This document shows, in pieces, positions 26,415-34,386 of a DNA stretch of 40,941 bases. Every line of letters begins with the position of its first letter. Position 1 is the first letter of the stretch. The notes beneath the pieces were generated by a model that searched no databases, was not told the DNA's origin, and saw only the letters and a program-made list of their open reading frames with translations. Source of the stretch: an uncultured Bacteroidota bacterium (GTDB lineage: Bacteria; Bacteroidota; Rhodothermia; Rhodothermales; Salinibacteraceae); assembly GCA_913055845.1 (NCBI GenBank), contig CAJXKO010000015.1, positions 1 through 40,941 of the forward strand, given 5' to 3'. The position numbers and the translations under genes were made by a program.

Positions 26415-27674
26415 CTATTCCTCGTAGGCCCGAAGGGCAAGGGACGTATTGTGTCCCCCAAAGCCGAAGGCGTTGGAGAGCGCAAGCGTCACCGAACGCT
26501 CTTCAGCCTCGTTGAACGTGTAGTCGAGGTCGCAGTCCGGATCGGCCTCTTCGTAGTTGATTGTGGGCGGCACCACGTCGTGCCGCAGGGCCTGAATGGT
26601 GGCGATGGCCTCAATGGCGCCTGCGGCCCCGAGCAGGTGCCCCGTCATGCTCTTCGTGGACGACACGTTGAGCTCGTGGGCATGATCGCCAAAGACCTTC
26701 TTGAGCGCCTTCGTCTCGGCCTTGTCGCCGAGAGGGGTGGAGGTGCCGTGGGCATTGATGTAATCCACGTCAGTCGGCTCGATCTCCGCGTTGTCGAGCA
26801 CGCGGTTGAGGGCGAGGCATACGCCGCCGCCTTCAGGGTCGGGGGCCGTGAGGTGGTGGGCGTCGGCCGACATGCCGATCCCTACAATCTCGGCGTAGAT
26901 GTCGGCCCCGCGGGCCTTGGCCCGCTCCAGACTCTCGACGAAGAGGGCCCCGGCGCCTTCGCCCATCACGAAGCCGTCCCGCTTCGCATCGAAGGGGCGG
27001 GAGGCACGGGCCGGGTCGTCATTTCGTGTGGACAGGGCCCGCATGCTCGCGAAGCCCGCAATTCCGAGCCGCGTCACGCAGGCGTCGGTGCCCCCGCAAA
27101 GGGCCGCCTCCATGTCGCCCTCGCGGATCATTCGGTAGGCATCACCGATGTTGTGGTTGCCCGTGGCGCAGGCCGAGACCATTGCGTGGTTGGGCCCGCG
27201 AAAGCCGTGGGCCATCGCAATTTGCCCGGCCGCAATGTCGGGGATGAGCATGGGGATAAAGAAGGGCGACGTGCGCTTCTCGCCCCCCTCGATGAACTCC
27301 TCTGTCTGGTCCCGAAAGGTTTGAATCCCCCCAATGCCGGTGCCGTAGATAACTCCGATGCGGTCTTTCTCGTCCTGCGGCATGGAGGCCGGGGCGAGCC
27401 CCGCATCCTCCACGGCTTGCTCCGCCGTGACGAGAGCGTACTGGCTGAAGGGATCGACGCGCCGGGCCTGTTTGGCGTCGAGGTAGTCCTCCGGATCAAA
27501 TCCGTCGAGCTCACAGGCAAAGGTGACGCGGAGCCCCTCCGGGTCGAACGACTCAATGGTGGCGGCCCCGCTCTGCCCTTCTACGAGCCCGTCCCAGTAC
27601 GCGTCCACTGAGAGGCCGAGGGGTGTAACGGCCCCCATGCCCGTAACGACAACCCGACGTCCCGTGCGTGCCAT
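26415..27674 (-). CDS. fabF: 3-oxoacyl-[acyl-carrier-protein] synthase II
   Basis: Condenses malonyl-ACP with acyl-ACP to extend fatty acids. The ATG at 27672-27674 (MARTGRRVVVTGMGAVTPLG) gives 420 residues, near the usual 410 to 420. The catalytic triad is complete: Cys169 in VSACATGNHNIGDAY, His309 in NAHGTSTPLGD and His346 in KSMTGHLLGAAG. The glycine-rich C-terminal block LSNAFGFGGHNTSLAL is intact. It lies 156 bp downstream of acpP on the same strand, the classical acpP-fabF order, with a hairpin between the two. Confidence 0.97.
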   Translation of the reverse strand: MARTGRRVVVTGMGAVTPLGLSVDAYWDGLVEGQSGAATIESFDPEGLRVTFACELDGFDPEDYLDAKQARRVDPFSQYALVTAEQAVEDAGLAPASMPQDEKDRIGVIYGTGIGGIQTFRDQTEEFIEGGEKRTSPFFIPMLIPDIAAGQIAMAHGFRGPNHAMVSACATGNHNIGDAYRMIREGDMEAALCGGTDACVTRLGIAGFASMRALSTRNDDPARASRPFDAKRDGFVMGEGAGALFVESLERAKARGADIYAEIVGIGMSADAHHLTAPDPEGGGVCLALNRVLDNAEIEPTDVDYINAHGTSTPLGDKAETKALKKVFGDHAHELNVSSTKSMTGHLLGAAGAIEAIATIQALRHDVVPPTINYEEADPDCDLDYTFNEAEERSVTLALSNAFGFGGHNTSLALRAYEE

Positions 27675-27776
27675 ACTTCTTGTTGAATTCGCCTCCGTAA
27701 CTGTGTATGCGCTCGCCCCGCCCGGCCGCGAGACCGGACGAGAATCGACAAGAACGCCCGACACGCCCCCAAGCAT

Positions 27777-27800
27777 CGGCCGAGGAATGCTCCTCGACCG
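27777..27800 (-). other. Intercistronic hairpin between acpP and fabF
   Basis: CGGTCGAGGA pairs with TCCTCGGCCG across a four-base loop on the minus strand, ten pairs including one wobble. No T-run follows. It could be an RNA-processing or stability element that lets acpP be made in excess over fabF, a known need because ACP is abundant. Confidence 0.35.
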
Positions 27801-27830
27801 GGGCTTGCACGGAACGCGGGGCCTATGGGA

Positions 27831-28067
27831 CTACGCCTTCTCTTCGAGGTACCCGATTGCGTCGCCCACTGTGGCAATCTCTTCGGCCTCCTCGTCGGGG
27901 ATCGTCAGGTCGAATTCTTTCTCGAACTCCATGATGAGCTCAACGGTGTCGAGCGAGTCGGCACCTAGGTCATTCGTAAACGAGGCCTCCGGCGTCACGT
28001 CGGCTTCGTCGACGCCCAGTTTGTCGACAATGATCGACTTGACGGTGTCTTCGATATCGCTGGCCAT
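27831..28067 (-). CDS. acpP: Acyl carrier protein
   Basis: A 78-residue acidic four-helix carrier of fatty-acyl chains in the cytosol. The phosphopantetheine attachment motif [10 protein letters not shown] places the modified serine at 38, followed by the recognition helix [19 protein letters not shown]. The start [19 protein letters not shown] is standard for the family. It precedes fabF on the same strand and is probably driven by the promoter at about 28233-28263. Confidence 0.98.
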   Translation of the reverse strand: MASDIEDTVKSIIVDKLGVDEADVTPEASFTNDLGADSLDTVELIMEFEKEFDLTIPDEEAEEIATVGDAIGYLEEKA

Positions 28068-28477
28068 GGGTTGGCGGTGTCGTTAATGAAAGTCATACAG
28101 GTGAGTGAATGCTCGGTGCCAGCCCCGCCCACGAAGGGCAAGCGATAAGACAAGCGTCCGGGGCTCTGCGTGTGAGCGCGCAGGAGCCGGACGCGGAGAG
28201 AGGGCTCGCCGGGACGGGGGTGTACAGCCGTGCAAAACTACAACGGGGGCCGTGGAGAAGCAACGCCCCCCCTCCGTTTGATGCAAGCTTCGCACTCACA
28301 CGCGCCCTCACGGGGGCGCTGGGCGTGTTCTTTACAAAGTAGCGTTGGCAATCACCGGCCCGCTGCTTATGTTATCGATCCTTTGCGCAAAATTTTTCCC
28401 GGTGTTCTCCTTCTCTTTCTGCCCCCCGCGTCCTTCCGGGAGAGCGGGTCTTTTTCAATACGGATCAGACTGCATCC
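28068..28477. other. Divergent intergenic region acpP/metK
   Basis: 410 bp with no convincing gene. It holds the acpP promoter (-) and probably the metK promoter (+). TTGGCA (28345-28350) with a 17-nt spacer and TATGTT (28368-28373) resembles a sigma70 promoter for metK, with a leader of about 100 nt, but is a weak match. I looked for the SAM-I riboswitch core before metK and did not find it. Confidence 0.4.
28233..28263 (-). promoter_or_regulatory. Bacteroidota-type promoter for acpP-fabF
   Basis: On the minus strand TAGTTTTG (28233-28240) is an exact match to the TAnnTTTG -7 element of Bacteroidota, and a TTG (28261-28263) stands 20 nt upstream, the expected place of the -33 element. Transcription would start near 28226, leaving a leader of about 160 nt before acpP. 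The element was found by eye and not tested against background. Confidence 0.45.
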
Positions 28478-29638
28478 ATGGCGTACCGCTTTACCTCCGA
28501 GTCGGTCTCGGAAGGCCACCCCGACAAGATCGCGGATCAGATTTCTGATGCGATCCTCGACGCCCACCTGGCCGAAGACCCTCAGAGCCGGGTGGCCGTC
28601 GAAACGCTCGTCACGTCTGGGCTCGTCGTGCTGAGTGGCGAGATCACTTCGAAGGCCACCGTGGAGCCCCGCGAAATTGCCCGTGACGTGATTCGCGACA
28701 TCGGCTACACCGATCCCCGCATTCGGTTCGACGCTGACTCGTGTGGGGTAATTAGCAGCCTCCACGAACAGAGCGGCGACATCAGCCAGGGCGTAGACGG
28801 GGGTGAGGAACAGGGGGCTGGGGACCAGGGCCTCATGTTTGGCTATGCGTGTCGGGAGACTTCGGAGCTCATGCCGATGGCCATCACGTTTTCCCACCGG
28901 CTCGTGCAGGAACTGGCCCACATCCGCAAGGACACGGACAAGATGCCGTACCTACGTCCCGACTCGAAGAGCCAGGTCACGATTGAGTACGAGGAGGACG
29001 GCGTGACGCCACGCCGCGTACACACCATCGTCGTGTCCACCCAACACGATGAGGGCGTGCCGCAGAAGAAAATTCGGCGGGACGTGCGCGATATCCTGCT
29101 CCCCCGCGCCCTTCCCACCGAGCTTCTCGACGACGAGCTCATCCTCCACGTTAATCCCACGGGCCGCTTCGTGACCGGCGGGCCCCACGGGGACACGGGC
29201 CTCACGGGCCGCAAGATCATCGTGGACACGTACGGCGGGAAAGGGGCACACGGCGGCGGTGCCTTCAGCGGCAAGGACCCCTCGAAGGTGGACCGGAGCG
29301 CCACCTACGCCGCACGCCACGTGGCGAAGAACCTGGTGGCGGCCGAGCTCTGTGACGAAGCCCTCGTGCAAATTGCCTATGCCATTGGGGTCTCCGAACC
29401 GGTCTCGATCGACGTATCGACGAACGGCACCGGGATCATGCCCGACGCGGCCCTCTGCGAGATGGTGCGTGAGCACTTCGACCTTTCCCCTTCCGCCATC
29501 ATCGACCGGCTGGATCTGCTGAAGCCACGCTACCAGAAAACTGCCGCGTACGGCCACTTTGGGCGCCCCACCTTTCCGTGGGAGGAGCTCACCCACGTTG
29601 AGGCCCTCAAGCGCGACGCCGCCGAGACGGCGTCGTAA
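28478..29638 (+). CDS. metK: S-adenosylmethionine synthase
   Basis: Makes S-adenosylmethionine from methionine and ATP in the cytosol. 386 residues, the normal family length. The N-terminal [20 protein letters not shown] (5-24) carries the catalytic His14 and metal-binding Asp16. The methionine/ATP loop region has [16 protein letters not shown], and the phosphate loop [16 protein letters not shown] starts at 259. [20 protein letters not shown] and the C-terminal AYGHFGRP are also intact. Single-gene unit closed by a strong terminator at 29661. Confidence 0.98.
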   Translation: MAYRFTSESVSEGHPDKIADQISDAILDAHLAEDPQSRVAVETLVTSGLVVLSGEITSKATVEPREIARDVIRDIGYTDPRIRFDADSCGVISSLHEQSGDISQGVDGGEEQGAGDQGLMFGYACRETSELMPMAITFSHRLVQELAHIRKDTDKMPYLRPDSKSQVTIEYEEDGVTPRRVHTIVVSTQHDEGVPQKKIRRDVRDILLPRALPTELLDDELILHVNPTGRFVTGGPHGDTGLTGRKIIVDTYGGKGAHGGGAFSGKDPSKVDRSATYAARHVAKNLVAAELCDEALVQIAYAIGVSEPVSIDVSTNGTGIMPDAALCEMVREHFDLSPSAIIDRLDLLKPRYQKTAAYGHFGRPTFPWEELTHVEALKRDAAETAS

Positions 29639-29660
29639 CCCTTCCGTTCGCCTCGCTGTG

Positions 29661-29694
29661 CCCTCGTCGCCCCCCACCGGCGGCGAGGGTTTTT
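29661..29694 (+). terminator. Intrinsic terminator of metK
   Basis: CCCTCGTCGCC pairs with GGCGGCGAGGG (eleven pairs, one wobble), and TTTTT follows directly. It lies 22 nt after the metK stop. Confidence 0.88.
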
Positions 29695-29929
29695 GATTGG
29701 GGGAGGGTCTTGGCGCTGGAACCGGGCAAAACGCCCCGAAAACAGCCTTCACATTTTCTTCGCCCCCCGTCCCTGTAACCCTCGCCGGGGCCACTCGTCC
29801 ACTGCTCGCATTTTTCGCCTTCCCCTACTTGGGTGGCCCAGGCGGGTACACCTGTTTGCCCTGTCGTGGGTCGTCCGCAGGACGGGCTTTCCCCTGAGCA
29901 CTTCCAATCACAAAGCAGGCCCTATTGCG

Positions 29930-30559
29930 ATGAGACGCCTTCCCTTCCTTCTCCTCTCTGCCGCCGTGGCTCTTGGGCTTTTCGCCGTGGGCTGTGACTC
30001 GACCGACTCGATGCGCACGACGGAAAGCGGCACCCTCGCGCTGAGCATGAGCGACGCATCTACGAGCGAAAGCCTCCGCACGCTCGCCCCTTCGCCGAGC
30101 GCCCGGGACAGCATCTCGGCAGCCACGGTGACCATCACCGAGCTCTCGGTCGTGCCCGTCGAGGATACCAGCGACGGCGATTCTACCGAGACGGGAATTC
30201 CCGTCCTGCGCGACAAGAACTTTGAGGTCGACCTCATCGACCTGCAGACGGGACTCGACACGACGCTGGCCGACACCGAGATTCCGACCGGCGAGTACAG
30301 CCAAATTCGCTTGATCACAAACGAGCAGGCCAATGTGGCCTTCGACGACGGATCGGAGGACGACGTCATGATCGCGAGCGGCCAGCAGAGCGGCCTGAAG
30401 GTAAACTTTGAACCGTTCACGATCGAGTCCGCCGACGACCGGGCCGATGTAACGCTCAACTGGAACGTCCAGGAGTCCCTGAAGGGCAACCCGCAGGGAA
30501 CTCTCGTAATTACGCCGGTCATCGACGCGTCCGTCAGCGTAGCCACTGCCGGGAACTGA
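29930..30559 (+). CDS. DUF4382 domain lipoprotein
   Basis: 209 residues from the ATG at 29930 (MRRLPFLLLSAAVALGLFAV), a lipoprotein signal with Cys22 in AVGCDST; the residue at -3 is Ala, not the usual Leu, which Bacteroidota tolerate. The mature part starts SGTLALSMSDAS and follows the DUF4382 plan: VTITELSVVPVED, FEVDLIDLQTG, IPTGEYSQIRLI, and GLKVNFEPFTIES, with a beta-sandwich-like composition ending TLVITPVID. Very rich in Asp, Glu, Ser and Thr. Likely anchored at the outer membrane or periplasm; function is unknown for the family. It precedes the sigma-factor unit by 257 bp. Confidence 0.88.
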   Translation: MRRLPFLLLSAAVALGLFAVGCDSTDSMRTTESGTLALSMSDASTSESLRTLAPSPSARDSISAATVTITELSVVPVEDTSDGDSTETGIPVLRDKNFEVDLIDLQTGLDTTLADTEIPTGEYSQIRLITNEQANVAFDDGSEDDVMIASGQQSGLKVNFEPFTIESADDRADVTLNWNVQESLKGNPQGTLVITPVIDASVSVATAGN

Positions 30560-30816
30560 CGGCGGATCGCTGCTCTGTCCCTCGGGGCGTACCGCTCTCT
30601 CCGGGCGGCCCGCCGGTGCTCGGCGGCCGCCGGGGAGACGCCCCGATTCCCGAGCCGCGCTGTCGATTCAGGCAGGATCACGTCCGGTAAGACGAGCGAA
30701 AAACCCGTCGCTCATTCCGGACGTGGCATGAATCCTGCCGTCTTCTGGGATACACGACTGACGATCCCGGTCGACCGACAACGCGCCCCTGTCTCGTCGC
30801 CCGTCCCCCCTCACAT

Positions 30817-31386
30817 ATGCCGTACGACGCGCCTGACGGCACGTATGCCCGCCGTACACAGAGCGGATCCCAGGACGCTTTCGAGGTCCTGGTGGAACGA
30901 TACGAAGGCATGGTGTTCGATCTCACACACCAGTATGCCGACCAGTCGGCGACCGCCGAAGACTTGGCCCAGGATATCTTCCTTACGGCGTACCGCCGGA
31001 TCGAAGACCTTCGCGATCCTGACCAATTTGCATCGTGGCTCTATGGCATTGCCCTCAATCGGTGTCGGGACTACGCCAAGAACGTGCGGCGCGACACCTA
31101 TCCGTTTAGCCACACCGACCGCGAGGACGGCACCGTAACGGATGCCCACACAGTGACGCAGGACGACCAGCTCGCGGCCGACGAGCAAGGAGCGCGACTA
31201 TGGAACGCCCTCGATGAGTTGTCGCCGACCTACGCTACCCCGTTTTTGTTGAAATACAGGAACGGGCTCACGTACAAGGCCATGTCGAAGCGACTCGACG
31301 TGTCGGTGAGCGCCTTGAAAGTCCGCGTGCACCGTGCCCGCAAGAAACTCCGAACTTTGCTGGAGCCCGACCATGAGCACGCCTGA
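30817..31386 (+). CDS. ECF-type RNA polymerase sigma factor
   Basis: 189 residues. Region 2 (about 18-88) reads FEVLVERYEGMVFDLTHQY, then AEDLAQDIFLTAYRRIEDL and FASWLYGIALNRCRDYAK, which binds core and the -10 element. Region 4 (about 128-183) has LDELSPTYATPFLLKYRNG, TYKAMSKRLDVSVSALKVRV and HRARKKLRTLL for the -35 element. No region 1 or 3 is present, as expected for ECF factors. The stop codon overlaps the start of the next gene by 14 bp, so the two are coupled. The next gene encodes a membrane protein that I take to be its anti-sigma factor. Its target promoters are unknown. Confidence 0.93.
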   Translation: MPYDAPDGTYARRTQSGSQDAFEVLVERYEGMVFDLTHQYADQSATAEDLAQDIFLTAYRRIEDLRDPDQFASWLYGIALNRCRDYAKNVRRDTYPFSHTDREDGTVTDAHTVTQDDQLAADEQGARLWNALDELSPTYATPFLLKYRNGLTYKAMSKRLDVSVSALKVRVHRARKKLRTLLEPDHEHA

Positions 31387-32092
31387 CCCCGATACCATTG
31401 TCCGCCGGTTCATCGACGGGGATCTGTCCGACGATGAGGTGCGAGCGGCCCTGCACCGCATCGCCGACGACCCGGAAGCACGAGCCCTGCTTCAGTTTGA
31501 AGTGCAGATGACGCAGGACCTCGCCGCCTCGGGAGCCCCCGATCCATCGCCCGGGTTCGCGGCTCAAACGGTCGAGAGGCTGAGGGAAGCGGACGCCACG
31601 AACACTGCCTCGTCTCTCCAAGATCGTCTTCGTGGGTGGTGGGCCACACTCACACAACCGATTGTCACTGTGCCGGTCCGGCCCGCCTATACACTGGCTG
31701 TGCTCGCGCTTGTAGCCGCGGTAGCCTCCGTCGCTTGGCCCTCGGGATCGCCTGTCCCCGTCGCCTCAGCGCCCGAGCGCACAGCAACGCCGACACAGCC
31801 AGCCACCACTGCACCGAATGCGCCGTCCCAGAGGGTCTGGACGCGGTTCGTATACACGGACGACGACGCGGACTCGGTCGCTGTGGCGGGCGACTTCAGC
31901 CAGTGGCAGCCTGTCGCCCTCTCGCCTCGTACCGTGAACGGCAAGACCGTGTGGACGGGCCTCGTTCCCGTCTCCCGCGGCGAGCACGAGTATCAGTTCG
32001 TGATCGACGGCGAGAAATGGGTCACCGACCCCCTCGCCCCAGTGACCGAAGACGACGGGTTCGGCGCGAAAAATGCGGTCCTGAAGCTCTAA
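31373..32092 (+). CDS. Membrane anti-sigma-like protein with periplasmic CBM48/AMPK-type domain
   Basis: 239 residues overlapping the sigma gene by 14 bp. The N-terminal 90 residues are soluble, acidic and helical (VRRFIDGDLSDDEVRAALHR); they lack any cysteine, so the zinc-binding anti-sigma motif is absent. One membrane helix lies at about 104-123 (PAYTLAVLALVAAVASVAWP). After a Thr/Pro/Ala linker, residues 155-239 form an early-set/CBM48 glycogen-binding-like domain: FVYTDDDADSVAVAGDFSQW, then TGLVPVSRGEHEYQFVIDG and VTDPLAPVTEDDGFGAKN. By orientation this domain would be in the periplasm. The position and topology suggest an anti-sigma factor with a carbohydrate- or protein-sensing output domain; that role is inferred. 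Confidence 0.82.
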   Translation: MSTPDPDTIVRRFIDGDLSDDEVRAALHRIADDPEARALLQFEVQMTQDLAASGAPDPSPGFAAQTVERLREADATNTASSLQDRLRGWWATLTQPIVTVPVRPAYTLAVLALVAAVASVAWPSGSPVPVASAPERTATPTQPATTAPNAPSQRVWTRFVYTDDDADSVAVAGDFSQWQPVALSPRTVNGKTVWTGLVPVSRGEHEYQFVIDGEKWVTDPLAPVTEDDGFGAKNAVLKL

Positions 32093-32144
32093 CACGCTCG
32101 GGCCTGGCTCCAGACCTGTTGCCTTCACCACCTTCCCCTCCCCC

Positions 32145-33353
32145 ATGCGGCGGCTCCTTCTCAGTCTGTGGCTCGTCGTCGGGCTTCTGTCAAGCCCCGC
32201 GACCGCACAGCAGTGGACGGGTACCGCGGCCCTCACCGTTACGGGCGGCCATCAAACCAACGCCTACCTCGACCCTGTGCTTCGCTCCTGGGATCCCTTT
32301 TCTGATCCGATCTTTGCGGCCGTGATGCCACGGGTCGGCCTCGTGCGTAGTGCGCGGCGGAGCCGCCTCGCCGTCACGGCCCGGACCCGCCTGTATCCGC
32401 GTCGCCCCGACGCGCCGCAGCTTACCCAGGGCTACGCTTGGTACCAGTATCGCCTGTCGCCCTCGTGGGCCGTGGGCGGCCTGGGCGGCGGCACGCGAGA
32501 TCGCTTCGCGTCGCCGCGCGACCGCTGGTGGGCACTGCCCTCTGTGGAGTGGTCGCCGACCTCCGCCTCCACCCTCACCCTCCGCGGCGGTGTCACGCGG
32601 CGCTACCTCTCTCGGACTCCGGAGCGCACTGCCCGCCAGACCAGTGCCCTCGTGACCCTGAATGGGGGCGCGTGGCTGACGGATCGAGTGCGCACGGAGG
32701 GCCGGGTGTACTGGAGCACCGGGGCCACGAGCACGTCCAACGCGGAGTTCGGCGGCACCGGTGTGTCGGTGCAGGGCACGTACTGGCCCACGGATCAGTG
32801 GGCAATCGAGGCCGAGGCGGCCGTCGAGCAACTCCGGTACGGCCCGCCCTCCTCGACCGCCCGGGACCACATCGGGCGCGCTCGTCTCAAGGCCCGGTGG
32901 CACCTCCATCCCTCGGTGACACTTTTCGCGCAGACACAGGCGTCGGGCGCCCGCCTCGCCGAAACCGACGGGGCCGCCCCCGATGTGCACGCGTCGGTCG
33001 GGCTTCGCCTCCAGACACAGCGCGTCTTCGGCGGCGCAGTCTCCCCCCCGTCTCGACGCGTCTGCACCACGGTCGAAGAGGGTATTCGCGTGCGCATCTC
33101 CTACGACGGACCGGGCACCCCACACGTGACCGGCGATTTCAATGGCTGGTCCCTTCCCGGCGTCCCCCTTACCCCGACCGACGACGGCACCTGGACGACG
33201 ACACTTCCCCTCGAGTCCGGCAGCTACGCATATCGGATCCGCATTGTCGACGGGTCCAAACGCCGCTGGCTCGACCTCCCCTCGTATGCCCAGACCGCCG
33301 ACGATGCCTTTGGCGGCACGAATGGCGTGTGCACAGCCCAGCAAGTCCCATGA
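32145..33353 (+). CDS. Outer-membrane beta-barrel-like protein with C-terminal CBM48/AMPK-type domain
   Basis: 402 residues with a signal peptide (MRRLLLSLWLVVGLLSSPAT, cleavage near TAQQ). Residues about 22-300 alternate strands and polar turns, for example GYAWYQYRLSPSWAVGGLG, STLTLRGGVTRRYLS and VTLFAQTQASGARL, as in outer-membrane barrels. Residues about 308-395 form a CBM48-like domain: GIRVRISYDGPGTPHVTGDF, NGWSLPG, TTTLPLESGSYAYRIRIVDG and DDAFGGTNGVC. The same domain type ends the upstream anti-sigma-like protein. The stop overlaps the next start in an ATGA. The domain is not coupled to an amylase or branching enzyme, which is unusual for this fold. Confidence 0.8.
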   Translation: MRRLLLSLWLVVGLLSSPATAQQWTGTAALTVTGGHQTNAYLDPVLRSWDPFSDPIFAAVMPRVGLVRSARRSRLAVTARTRLYPRRPDAPQLTQGYAWYQYRLSPSWAVGGLGGGTRDRFASPRDRWWALPSVEWSPTSASTLTLRGGVTRRYLSRTPERTARQTSALVTLNGGAWLTDRVRTEGRVYWSTGATSTSNAEFGGTGVSVQGTYWPTDQWAIEAEAAVEQLRYGPPSSTARDHIGRARLKARWHLHPSVTLFAQTQASGARLAETDGAAPDVHASVGLRLQTQRVFGGAVSPPSRRVCTTVEEGIRVRISYDGPGTPHVTGDFNGWSLPGVPLTPTDDGTWTTTLPLESGSYAYRIRIVDGSKRRWLDLPSYAQTADDAFGGTNGVCTAQQVP

Positions 33354-34348
33354 TCTGTTTTCAATCGCTCATTCGGATGCCCCGCCGTTCTGGCCTCTGG
33401 CTTGGAACGGCCCTCGCGCTCGTTCTCCTCGGCACGAGCAGTCCGCACACGGCGGCCGGGCAAGCAGCCGAGGTGCAGACCCTCCTCGAACGAGGCCGCG
33501 CGGCGGGGGTCGACGCCGGGCAGATGCAACTCATCGCCAAGCGGGCCCGCCGGGTAGGACTATCCCCGAAGGCTACGGCCTCACTCCTGCGGCCGACCAT
33601 CGCGCTCGCCGAACAGGACCTCCCGACGGCTCCTCTCCTCTCGAAGACCCTGGAGGGCCTGGCCAAGCGAGTTCCCGCTGCCCGCATGACGCCCGTCCTT
33701 CGGGAATACCGGACGCACACGGAGCGGGCGGGGAAATTCGTGCGGCAGTGGACCCGGCGGTCCGACGTACAGAAACTGCTCGGGTCCTCGGAGACTTCCT
33801 CAGGCAGCTCAACATTCCCGACGCAACTGGTGATGGCCGTTGCGGAAGCCCAGCAACAAGACCTCCCCGCAAAGGACATCAGGGCGTTCTTGAATGGCCT
33901 CCCGAGTGACGTCAAGAACCACCCGGTGTCGACTGACCAGGTAGCTGCCGCCGTCGGGGTGCTGCCCGACCTGTCCGGGAACGGCTCTCCGGCGGGCGCC
34001 GCACGAGAACTAATGACCTCGGCGCTGAGCGCCGGCTACAGCCCCGAGTCACTTCGTCAACTGCCCTCGGCACTCCAGAGTGCGCACCAGAAAAGCAAGC
34101 GACCGGTCGGGACGCTGGCCAGTGGGGCAGCCCAGACCATCGCCCGCGGCACGCCGGCGGCCACGGTGCTACAGAGCCTCTTTCAGGGCCGCCTTCCGGG
34201 CGGAGCCCCCCCTTCGAGGACGGGCCCTTCCGGCAGCGCGCCCGGCCCGGGGAAGACGCCCCCCGCCGATCCGCCCGGTAAGGGCCCACCGGACGATCCA
34301 CCCGGAAGCGGAGGACCGCCGGACGACCCAGACGGTGGATCTTCGTAG
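33350..34348 (+). CDS. Secreted helical protein of unknown function
   Basis: I do not recognise this family. 332 residues from an ATGA overlap with the upstream gene; an internal Met at 33377 is also possible and would start the signal peptide directly (MPRRSGLWLGTALALVLLGT). The mature protein is helical, with repeated patterns such as QTLLERGRAAGVDAGQMQLI, KALLRPTIALAEQDLPTAPL-like segments and RELMTSALSAGYSPESLRQL. The C-terminal 55 residues are a Pro/Gly/Asp/Ser-rich tail ending GGPPDDPDGGSS, probably disordered. Coupled to the sigma/anti-sigma/barrel genes, it is likely a periplasmic partner of that system. Confidence 0.78.
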   Translation: MICFQSLIRMPRRSGLWLGTALALVLLGTSSPHTAAGQAAEVQTLLERGRAAGVDAGQMQLIAKRARRVGLSPKATASLLRPTIALAEQDLPTAPLLSKTLEGLAKRVPAARMTPVLREYRTHTERAGKFVRQWTRRSDVQKLLGSSETSSGSSTFPTQLVMAVAEAQQQDLPAKDIRAFLNGLPSDVKNHPVSTDQVAAAVGVLPDLSGNGSPAGAARELMTSALSAGYSPESLRQLPSALQSAHQKSKRPVGTLASGAAQTIARGTPAATVLQSLFQGRLPGGAPPSRTGPSGSAPGPGKTPPADPPGKGPPDDPPGSGGPPDDPDGGSS

Positions 34349-34386
34349 GGCCTAGCAAGCCTCTTGGATGCACCTCATTCTACTTT

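Noticed and set aside
26451-27611. 386-codon plus-strand frame opposite fabF
   Set aside because: Shadow of a complete fabF.
28083-28477. SAM riboswitch before metK
   Set aside because: I looked for the conserved SAM-I core and pairing and found neither; only a weak promoter-like pair is seen.
32438-33349. Plus-strand frame overlapping the barrel gene and merging into the next gene
   Set aside because: Out-of-frame read through the barrel gene; only its last part, from 33350, is a real gene.
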